DNA of 7,559 nt from an uncultured Bacilli bacterium (GTDB lineage: Bacteria; Bacillota_I; Bacilli_A; RF39; UBA660). Positions within the stretch are counted from its first letter, which is position 1, and each line of letters begins with the position of its first letter. The position numbers and the translations under genes are program-made. The notes below the pieces were generated by a model that did no database searches, was not told the origin of the DNA, and worked only from the letters and a program-made list of their open reading frames with translations. Of this stretch, positions 1 through 4,676 are shown in pieces. The stretch is taken from the NCBI GenBank assembly GCA_944364705.1, contig CALVWH010000141.1:1-7559 (forward strand), written 5' to 3'.

Positions 1-1
1 T

Positions 2-97
2 ATATATTATATTGGAAAAATACTAGACATTGATGTATCAAAACCGAAATATTCTGATCATGCAATGAAAATATATTTTTATAAAGGCGATTTATAA
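2..97 (+). CDS. 3' end of an unrecognised gene (partial)
   Basis: An open frame runs from the window edge to a TAA at 95-97 and encodes the last 31 residues of a protein that starts outside the window. The tail ends in KIYFYKGDL and is mixed aromatic and charged, with no membrane segment or motif that I recognise. The other two forward frames stop early, and the in-frame stretch looks like normal coding sequence for this genome. It converges on the minus-strand MerR gene. I assign no function. Confidence 0.5.
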   Translation: MYYIGKILDIDVSKPKYSDHAMKIYFYKGDL

Positions 98-257
98 AAT
101 TGAAAGATTTGTATTGTTATAAATGAAAAGATCCCTATTTTCTTCTTTTGGAAATTTTAATTCTATGTGTTTTCTTTTTTAAAAAAATAAAAAAGATTCA
201 GATTATTAATTTATTAAAATCGGAATCATAAAAAAATAGAAACGTTCGATAAGATGG
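98..257. other. Convergent intergenic region
   Basis: This A+T-rich gap of about 160 bases separates the two convergent genes. Apart from the minus-strand terminator at 181-227, I see only weak structure. For the plus-strand gene ending at 97, the best candidate is GAAAA/TTTTC around 125-142, followed by CTTCTTTT, which is too weak to call a terminator. Confidence 0.4.
181..227 (-). terminator. Rho-independent terminator of the MerR gene
   Basis: Arms GATTCAGATT (195-204) and AATCGGAATC (218-227) pair over ten positions with one A/G mismatch and a 13-base loop. On the minus strand the stem is followed by TTTTTTATTTTTTT (194 down to 181). It lies about 30 bases past the MerR stop codon. The stem is A+T-rich, so the strength is uncertain. 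Confidence 0.6.
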
Positions 258-704
258 TTAACTTGTATGTGCTTTTTCATAAGCCATTTGAATTTCTTTT
301 GGTAATTTATCCACAGGAATCTTTTTAACCTTTTCTTCCGTTTGATCTTTTTCTGCTGTTTCATAATACCAACATTTAAAGGTAATCATATTTAACGTTT
401 TTTCTAATTCTAACATTTTCTTTTCTACCATCTCTTTTTGTTTCAAAAACATTTCTTTTCTTTTTGAGATTGTTTGATCTCCTAAAGAAACCCAATGCAT
501 AAATTCTTTGATATCTTTAATTTTCATTCCAGAAGATTTCAAACAAGTAATTAATCTTAAGGTCTCTAAATCTTTTTCATGAAACTTTCGGATACCAGAA
601 GCATCTCTTTCTAAGTTAAGAAAAAGTCCCTCTTTATCATAAAATCTTAAAGTAGAAATCGAAATATTTAATAATTTTGCGACTTCGCCAATACTATATT
701 CCAT
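258..704 (-). CDS. MerR-family transcriptional regulator, AdhR-like
   Basis: This is a 148-residue DNA-binding regulator. Residues 3-70 form the MerR winged helix-turn-helix: YSIGEVAKLLNIS, then STLRFYDKEGL (17-27), RDASGIRKF (33-41) and the second helical pair near 45-70. Residues 75-110 look like the long dimerisation coiled coil (KRKEMFLKQKEMVEKKM). Cys54 sits in LITCLKSSGM, the position I recall as the redox-active cysteine in Bacillus AdhR-type regulators; a second cysteine (Cys111) lies in FKCWYYETA. That arrangement suggests a thiol or electrophile sensor, which is inference, and no metal-binding cysteine cluster is visible. The start is fixed by GGAGG (709-713) four bases upstream. 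The gene is divergent from the DUF362 gene, and the operator at 736-766 lies close enough to its own start for autoregulation. No clear promoter of its own is visible on the minus strand. Confidence 0.9.
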   Translation of the reverse strand: MEYSIGEVAKLLNISISTLRFYDKEGLFLNLERDASGIRKFHEKDLETLRLITCLKSSGMKIKDIKEFMHWVSLGDQTISKRKEMFLKQKEMVEKKMLELEKTLNMITFKCWYYETAEKDQTEEKVKKIPVDKLPKEIQMAYEKAHTS

Positions 705-735
705 AAAACCTCCAAAAAAAAAACAATATTTTCTC

Positions 736-766
736 TTGACCTAAAGTTATGTTTAGGTGATACAAT
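736..766 (+). promoter_or_regulatory. MerR-type promoter with 19-bp spacer and operator palindrome
   Basis: The -35 box TTGACC (736-741) and the -10 box TACAAT (761-766) are separated by exactly 19 bases, the over-long spacer typical of promoters that MerR proteins activate by DNA distortion. A perfect inverted repeat, ACCTAAA-N6-TTTAGGT (739-745 and 752-758), fills the spacer and overlaps the -35 box. It points at the DUF362 gene, with a predicted transcription start near 773. The MerR gene next door is the obvious partner. Confidence 0.88.
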
Positions 767-856
767 TAAAATAGCACATCTTATCATTGCTTGTCAATGA
801 AGGAAGAGGGCGAGAAAAAAAGAATAAAAAAAAAGAAAACATTCAAAATAAAACAG

Positions 857-866
857 AAAAGGAGAG
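857..866 (+). promoter_or_regulatory. Ribosome binding site that sets the DUF362 start
   Basis: AAAAGGAGAG lies five bases before the ATG at 872. The same frame stays open upstream to a TTG at 791 and an ATG at 797, but neither has a ribosome binding site. The extra residues would be a lysine/arginine-rich translation of the purine-rich leader, so 872 is the start. Confidence 0.85.
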
Positions 867-871
867 AAATT

Positions 872-1750
872 ATGGAAAAAGCAAACGTTTACTTTACAAA
901 AGAAGTATCAAAAGAAAGTTTGGTAAAAATGTATGAAATGTTAGGAGTACAATTACCAGGAAAGGTTGCGGTTAAATTACACTCTGGAGAACAAGGAAAT
1001 CGAAATTATTTAAAACCAGAATTTGTGGAAGAACTTGTCAATCATGTTCATGGAACTGTTGTAGAATGTAATACGGCTTATCCTGGAGCTCGTAACACAA
1101 CAGAAAAACATAAAAAACTAATGGATGAACACGAATGGACAAAATATTTTGATGTCGATATTATGGATTGCGAAGGTCCAGATATGGAACTTGAAATTCC
1201 AAACGGAAAACAAATCAAGAAAAATTATGTAGGAAAACATCTTGCTAATTATGATTCAATGGTTGTTTTATCTCATTTTAAAGGACATGCCATGGGAGGA
1301 TTTGGTGGAGCCTTAAAACAACTTTCGATTGGATGTGCTTCTTCTTATGGAAAAGCATATATTCATGGAGCTGGACATCCAGATCAAGATATGTTTAAAA
1401 CCGATCAATTACAATTTGTAACTTCGATGGGAGATGCTGCTAGTAGTGTTCATAAATACTTTAACGGAAAGATTGTTTATTTGAATGCGATGGTGAACCT
1501 TTCGGTTGATTGTGATTGTGATGGAAATGCCTCTGCACCATGTATGGAAAACATTGGAATTCTTGCAAGTACAGATCCAGTAGCGATCGATCAAGCTTGT
1601 GTCGATTTGATCTATCAAAGCAAAGATCCTGGAAAAGAAAAATTAATCGCTCGTATGGAAGAAAAACTTGGAGCTCATATTATTGAAGTTGCGGAAGAAA
1701 ATGGTGCTGGAACAAGAGAATATGAACTTATTTCTGTTGATGAACAATAA
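872..1750 (+). CDS. DUF362 domain protein (COG2768-type, putative Fe-S centre protein)
   Basis: This is a 292-residue cytoplasmic protein of the DUF362 family, related to proteins annotated as 'uncharacterised Fe-S centre protein'. It starts MEKANVYFTKE and carries the conserved VAVKLHSGEQGN (32-43), VECNTAYPGARNTTEKH (64-80), FKGHAMGGFGGALKQLSIGC (136-155) and LASTDPVAIDQAC (231-243). Cysteines occur at 66, 100, 155, 214, 216, 224 and 243; the group DCDCDGNASAPC (213-224) could bind a metal or cluster, but no classical ferredoxin CxxCxxC motif or C-terminal ferredoxin domain is present. Biochemical function is not established for this family to my knowledge. The gene stands alone between the MerR-type promoter and a strong terminator, so it is probably the sole target of the adjacent regulator at this locus. 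The leader is about 100 bases and purine-rich. Confidence 0.9.
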   Translation: MEKANVYFTKEVSKESLVKMYEMLGVQLPGKVAVKLHSGEQGNRNYLKPEFVEELVNHVHGTVVECNTAYPGARNTTEKHKKLMDEHEWTKYFDVDIMDCEGPDMELEIPNGKQIKKNYVGKHLANYDSMVVLSHFKGHAMGGFGGALKQLSIGCASSYGKAYIHGAGHPDQDMFKTDQLQFVTSMGDAASSVHKYFNGKIVYLNAMVNLSVDCDCDGNASAPCMENIGILASTDPVAIDQACVDLIYQSKDPGKEKLIARMEEKLGAHIIEVAEENGAGTREYELISVDEQ

Positions 1751-1759
1751 AATGCTTAT

Positions 1760-1794
1760 TCCTTAACATAAAAGTGTTAAGGATTTTTATTTTT
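1760..1794 (+). terminator. Strong terminator after the DUF362 gene
   Basis: A perfect nine-base stem, TCCTTAACA (1760-1768) and TGTTAAGGA (1775-1783), with a six-base loop, is followed by TTTTTATTTT. It separates the MerR-controlled gene from the lemA gene. Confidence 0.9.
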
Positions 1795-1804
1795 CATGAA
1801 AACT

Positions 1805-1847
1805 TTGATCAAAAAAAATAAACGTATGCTATAATGGAAAAAAGGAG
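1805..1847 (+). promoter_or_regulatory. lemA promoter (extended -10) and ribosome binding site
   Basis: TGCTATAAT (1827-1835) is a perfect extended -10 element. TTGATC (1805-1810) is a plausible -35 box at a long 19-base spacing, which the extended -10 can compensate. The predicted start of transcription is about 1841-1843, directly at the ribosome binding site AAAGGAG (1841-1847). A transcript starting there cannot carry the upstream in-frame ATG at 1834, which lies inside the -10 box, so translation starts at 1855. Confidence 0.75.
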
Positions 1848-1854
1848 TGATTAC

Positions 1855-2403
1855 ATGATTCTTTATATTGTTTTAGGAGTGATCCTTTTTCTACTGATTC
1901 TTTTCCTTATTTTTTATAACCGTTTTGTAAAATTGAATAACCGAGTAAAAGAAGCATTTTCTACGATGGATGTTTATTTGAAAAAAAGATGGGATTTAGT
2001 TTTAAATTTAGTAGAGACTGTAAAAGGTTATACCAAACATGAACAAGATACTTTAGAAGAAATCGTTCGTTTGCGAAGTGGTTCTTATGATGATTTAAAA
2101 ACCGAAGAAAAATTAAATCAAAATCATAAATTATCCAAAGAAATTCACAATTTTATGATTTTAGCAGAATCTTATCCAGAATTAAAAGCCAACGAAAGTT
2201 ATCAAAGCTTAATGAAAGAATTAACAAAAATCGAAGATGATATTGAAAATGCGAGAAAATATTATAATGCAACGGTTCGTATGTATAACGATCAAGTAGA
2301 AATGTTTCCAAGCAATATCCTTGCTGCAATCTTTGGTTATAAATGTAAAGAAATGTTTGAAGCAGATGAAAAAGAAAGAGAAAATGTTAAAGTAAAGTTA
2401 TAG
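1855..2403 (+). CDS. lemA: LemA family membrane protein
   Basis: This 182-residue protein is of usual length for LemA. Residues 2-20 are one hydrophobic membrane segment, followed by the family signature YNRFVKLNNRVKEAFSTMDV (21-40) and KKRWDLVLNLVETVKGYTKH (43-62). The C-terminal half has the expected ESYPELKANESYQSLMKELTKIEDDIENAR (105-134) region and FPSNILAAIFGYK (151-163). It is predicted to be anchored by its N-terminus, with a long antiparallel helical bundle. The molecular role of LemA is poorly defined. In many genomes lemA is followed by a TPM-domain, DUF2207 or M48 peptidase (HtpX-like) gene; none of these is present here, and the gene has its own promoter and terminator, so it is monocistronic. 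Start 1855 is chosen by the ribosome binding site at 1841-1847. Confidence 0.93.
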   Translation: MILYIVLGVILFLLILFLIFYNRFVKLNNRVKEAFSTMDVYLKKRWDLVLNLVETVKGYTKHEQDTLEEIVRLRSGSYDDLKTEEKLNQNHKLSKEIHNFMILAESYPELKANESYQSLMKELTKIEDDIENARKYYNATVRMYNDQVEMFPSNILAAIFGYKCKEMFEADEKERENVKVKL

Positions 2404-2406
2404 AGG

Positions 2407-2434
2407 GATGAAAATAATTTTTTCATCTTTTTTT
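2407..2434 (+). terminator. Terminator after lemA
   Basis: GATGAAAA (2407-2414) and TTTTCATC (2420-2427) form an eight-base stem with a five-base loop, followed directly by seven T. It begins three bases after the lemA stop codon. Confidence 0.85.
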
Positions 2435-2496
2435 ATAATCAATTTTTTAATACTTTACGTCAAGAAAAAAAAGAAAAGAAGAAAAAAATTGATTAT
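2435..2496. repeat. 14-bp perfect inverted repeat upstream of the dehydrogenase gene
   Basis: ATAATCAATTTTTT (2435-2448) is repeated as its exact reverse complement at 2483-2496, separated by 34 bases that include a purine-only run rich in AAG. The right arm contains the likely -35 box of the next gene and is followed by a T run. It could be a second terminator hairpin or a protein-binding site; the sequence does not decide. Confidence 0.55.
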
Positions 2497-2518
2497 TTTT
2501 TGTTATTTATTTTATAAT
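2489..2518 (+). promoter_or_regulatory. Promoter of the short-chain dehydrogenase gene
   Basis: TTGATT (2489-2494) and a perfect TATAAT (2513-2518) are separated by 18 bases. The predicted start is near 2525, giving a leader of about 36 bases that carries the ribosome binding site GGAAAGGGG (2546-2554) ahead of the ATG at 2561. Confidence 0.7.
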
Positions 2519-2560
2519 AAAAAAGAAAAGAATATATTTCTTTTTGGAAAGGGGAATTTT

Positions 2561-3319
2561 ATGTTTAATTTTAAAAATCGTGTTGTGGTAATCTCTGGAG
2601 CTTCTTCCGGTCTTGGTGCCCAAATGGCAAAAGGATTTGCAAAGCAAGGAGCAACCTTAGTAATTACCGCTCGTAGAGTAGAAAAATTAGAAAAAGTAGC
2701 CGAAGAAGTTCGGATGTTAGGAGCAGAATGTACACCAATTCCTTGTGATGTTACCAATGTTGAATCGGTAAACGAAGCTGCTAGAAAAGTAGAAGAAAAA
2801 TATGGAAAAGTGGATGTGCTTATAAATTGTGCAGGAAGTGCGAAAAACAATGGTGTTTTAAATATGACGGATGAAGAATGGGATTTTACAATAAAAACCG
2901 ATTTAACGAGTGTATTTAATGTAACAAGAGCATTCGCAAACATTATGAAAAAAAATAATTATGGAAGAATTATAAACATTGCATCTATGTATGGTATGGT
3001 AGGAAACATGGCTATGGATACCGTTGCTTATCATAGTAGTAAAGGTGGTGTTATTAACTTTACAAGAGCGGTTGCTGCAGAACTTGCAAAATATAACATT
3101 ACTTGTAATGCGATTTGTCCAGGATATTTTGATACCGAACTTACCCATGATACCTTGATTACCGATAGCTTTACCGCTTATATGAAAGCAACAGTTCCTT
3201 TGGGACGTTATGGAAAAGAAGGAGAACTTAACGCTGGAGCTATTTTCTTAGCAAGTGAAGAAGCTAGCTATGTAACTGGAGTTATTCTTCCAATCGATGG
3301 AGGATACACTGCTGTATAA
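2561..3319 (+). CDS. SDR-family oxidoreductase (gluconate 5-dehydrogenase-like)
   Basis: This is a 252-residue classical short-chain dehydrogenase/reductase. The Rossmann nucleotide-binding motif is SGASSGLG (12-19); Arg38-Arg39 after the second strand (VITARR) favours NADP(H). NCAG lies at 89-92, and the catalytic residues are Ser142 (IASMYG), Tyr157 and Lys161 (YHSSK). The usual catalytic Asn of the NLT-like motif is Asp114 here (KTDLTSVF), a variant also found in gluconate 5-dehydrogenase and KduD-like members. The C-terminus PIDGGYTAV is typical. The overall pattern resembles gluconate 5-dehydrogenase and 3-oxoacyl-ACP reductase relatives, but the substrate cannot be read from the sequence and no sugar-acid genes are nearby. 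The frame is open upstream to 2408, but that stretch is the promoter region. The gene has its own promoter and terminator. Confidence 0.92.
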   Translation: MFNFKNRVVVISGASSGLGAQMAKGFAKQGATLVITARRVEKLEKVAEEVRMLGAECTPIPCDVTNVESVNEAARKVEEKYGKVDVLINCAGSAKNNGVLNMTDEEWDFTIKTDLTSVFNVTRAFANIMKKNNYGRIINIASMYGMVGNMAMDTVAYHSSKGGVINFTRAVAAELAKYNITCNAICPGYFDTELTHDTLITDSFTAYMKATVPLGRYGKEGELNAGAIFLASEEASYVTGVILPIDGGYTAV

Positions 3320-3342
3320 AACCGAAGGTTTTCGGTTTTTTT
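3318..3342 (+). terminator. Terminator overlapping the dehydrogenase stop codon
   Basis: AAAACCGAA (3318-3326) and TTCGGTTTT (3331-3339) form a nine-base stem with a GGTT loop and a T run to 3342. The left arm starts inside the TAA stop codon at 3317-3319. Confidence 0.88.
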
Positions 3343-3350
3343 CTTATTTA

Positions 3351-3748
3351 ATGAAAAAAATTGTTCTTCTTGGAAGTTTTCGAAAACACTATACAGAAAT
3401 TTGTGAATGCCTTTCTTTTTTTAAAAAACATGATATTCTTGTTTTATCTCCTTTAGGAAGTATGATCCGTGATCAAAAAGATGGCTTTGTTTTTTTCAAA
3501 CCGATGATTCTACTTTAGAACCATATCAAATCGAGCAACAAGTACTTGAAAAAATAAAACAAGCAGATCTAGTTTTTGTTTGTAACGTCGATTGTTATCT
3601 TGGAAAAACAACATCGTTTGAAATTGAATTTTGTAAGGAAAATGGAATTCCTCTTTGCTTTTTGGAAAAACCAAAAGATTTATTTTATTTTTTAAAAAAT
3701 GAAAAAATTTATTCCAAAGAAATGGTTGTAAAAATATTAAAGAAATAG
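3351..3748 (+). pseudogene. Nucleoside 2-deoxyribosyltransferase-like gene with a -1 frameshift
   Basis: The N-terminal half (48 residues, from MKKIVLLGSFRKHY) reads in one frame to a T run at 3490-3496, then stops at TAG 3516-3518. The rest reads in the -1 frame to TAG 3746-3748. Joined at the T run, the parts give a coherent 132-residue protein: a Rossmann-like first strand with LLGSFRK, then QIEQQVLEKIKQADLVFVCN, YLGKTTSFEIEF and GIPLCFLEKPKDL. This matches the nucleoside 2-deoxyribosyltransferase-like superfamily, where the Glu of the TxxEI motif is the expected active-site residue. The frame changes at T-TTT-TTC, so it may be an inactivating one-base deletion, a sequencing or assembly error, or ribosomal slippage. 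The start has no ribosome binding site and lies eight bases after the previous terminator; I see no clear promoter. The downstream part reads as intact coding sequence, which argues against old decay. Confidence 0.7.
3490..3497 (+). other. T7 run / slippery heptamer at the frameshift point
   Basis: In the upstream frame the codons read GTT TTT TTC, so the phased heptamer is T TTT TTC (3491-3497), which fits the X XXY YYZ pattern for -1 slippage. After slippage both tRNAs would re-pair with TTT and the next codon is CAA. Downstream there is only a five-base stem, TTCTA (3508-3512) with TAGAA (3516-3520), and I see no upstream stimulatory Shine-Dalgarno, so programmed frameshifting is not demonstrated. 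Confidence 0.5.
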
Positions 3749-3761
3749 ATGAGGTGAATCT

Positions 3762-4661
3762 ATGAAAATTGTTTTATTAGAAGATTTAAAACAATCAAAA
3801 GAAGAATTAAACAAAACAAAAGAAGTTTTTCAAAAAAAAGGACATGATTTTAAAATAGAGTCTTTTGATCATATTCAAACAAACGATGCCGACATTGTAA
3901 TCATTGGAAATCATCCTTTTCCCAAAGAAATGTTTTCTTTCTTTCCAGAATTAAAACTTTTAGCAGTTGCTTTTACTGGACTTGATCATGTTGATCAAGA
4001 TTATGCGAAAGAACATGGAATTCTTATTTGTAATGCCAGTGGATATGCAACAAGTTCCGTAACAGAACTTACCATATCGGCCATGATTTTTTTGTTAAGA
4101 AAGTTCGATCAACAAATTTCCTGTGCAAAAGAAAACAAAATAGGAATTCTTGGAAATACCCTAGAAGGAAAAACCGTTGGTATCCTTGGACTTGGAAAGA
4201 TCGGAAAACAAGTTGCTACGATATGTCAAATGTTTGGTGCAAACATTCTTTATTATCAAAGGAGAAAAGAAGAAAACGTTCCTTACGCTTATGAATCCTT
4301 AGAAACGTTATTAAAAAAATCGGACCTTATTTCTCTCCATTGTCCTCTTACAAAAGAAACCAATCATTTATTATCTGAAAAAGAATTTTCTTTAATGAAA
4401 AAAGGAGTTTATTTGATAAATACTGCTCGTGGTGGATTGCTTTGTCAAGAAGATTTAAAAAAAGCATTAAAAGAAGAAAAATTTGCTGGTGTTTTTCTGG
4501 ATGTTTTAGAAAAGGATTCTTATCCATCGGATCTTCTTTCTAATTCAAAGGTTTTCATTACTCCACATATTGGGTATTATACAAAAGAAGCTATGAAAAA
4601 AAGATGGGAAATCCTCTTAGAAAAAATTTTAGAATTTATCGAAAAAAATACACCATATTAA
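3762..4661 (+). CDS. D-isomer-specific 2-hydroxyacid dehydrogenase
   Basis: This 299-residue cytoplasmic NAD(P)-dependent oxidoreductase reduces 2-oxoacids or oxidises D-2-hydroxyacids. The N-terminal catalytic domain includes VAFTGLDHVD (69-78) and NASGYATSSVTELT (91-104). The nucleotide-binding domain carries GLGKIG (143-148). The catalytic residues are Arg223 (TARGG), Glu250 (DVLEKD) and His269 (TPHIGY). After the second strand the usual acidic residue that selects NAD is replaced by YYQRRKE (164-170), which suggests NADP(H), by analogy with glyoxylate/hydroxypyruvate reductases. The protein is slightly short for the family, with brief loops. The ribosome binding site GATGAGGTGA (3748-3757) overlaps the stop of the frameshifted gene before it, so the two are probably co-transcribed. 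The substrate is unknown; the neighbours give no pathway. Confidence 0.9.
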   Translation: MKIVLLEDLKQSKEELNKTKEVFQKKGHDFKIESFDHIQTNDADIVIIGNHPFPKEMFSFFPELKLLAVAFTGLDHVDQDYAKEHGILICNASGYATSSVTELTISAMIFLLRKFDQQISCAKENKIGILGNTLEGKTVGILGLGKIGKQVATICQMFGANILYYQRRKEENVPYAYESLETLLKKSDLISLHCPLTKETNHLLSEKEFSLMKKGVYLINTARGGLLCQEDLKKALKEEKFAGVFLDVLEKDSYPSDLLSNSKVFITPHIGYYTKEAMKKRWEILLEKILEFIEKNTPY

Positions 4662-4676
4662 AAATGGTGATTTTTT
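4651..4676 (+). terminator. Small T-tailed hairpin enclosing the uvsE ribosome binding site
   Basis: CACCAT (4651-4656) and ATGGTG (4664-4669) form a six-base stem with a seven-base loop, followed by six T that end just before the uvsE ATG at 4677. The TAA of the upstream gene (4659-4661) lies in the loop, and the right arm contains the uvsE ribosome binding site GGTGA (4666-4670). It may act as a weak terminator, as a translational coupling switch, or both; the stem is short. Confidence 0.5.

Noticed and set aside
791..871. N-terminal extension of the DUF362 protein from TTG 791 or ATG 797
   Set aside because: No ribosome binding site precedes either start, the extension is a lysine-rich translation of a purine leader, and the family N-terminus matches the ATG at 872.
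1409..1618. Minus-strand open frame inside the DUF362 gene
   Set aside because: It is a shadow frame without start signals, opposite conserved DUF362 motifs.
2408..2560. N-terminal extension of the SDR protein
   Set aside because: The stretch contains the lemA terminator, an inverted repeat and the SDR promoter; the SDR fold begins properly at the ATG at 2561 behind GGAAAGGGG.
2512..3148. Minus-strand open frames opposite the SDR gene
   Set aside because: They have no ribosome binding site or recognisable protein motif, and they lie opposite a fully motif-supported SDR gene.
3539..3548. Palindrome CAAGTACTTG inside the frameshifted gene
   Set aside because: It is a ten-base perfect palindrome without a loop or T run, within coding sequence, and is likely chance.
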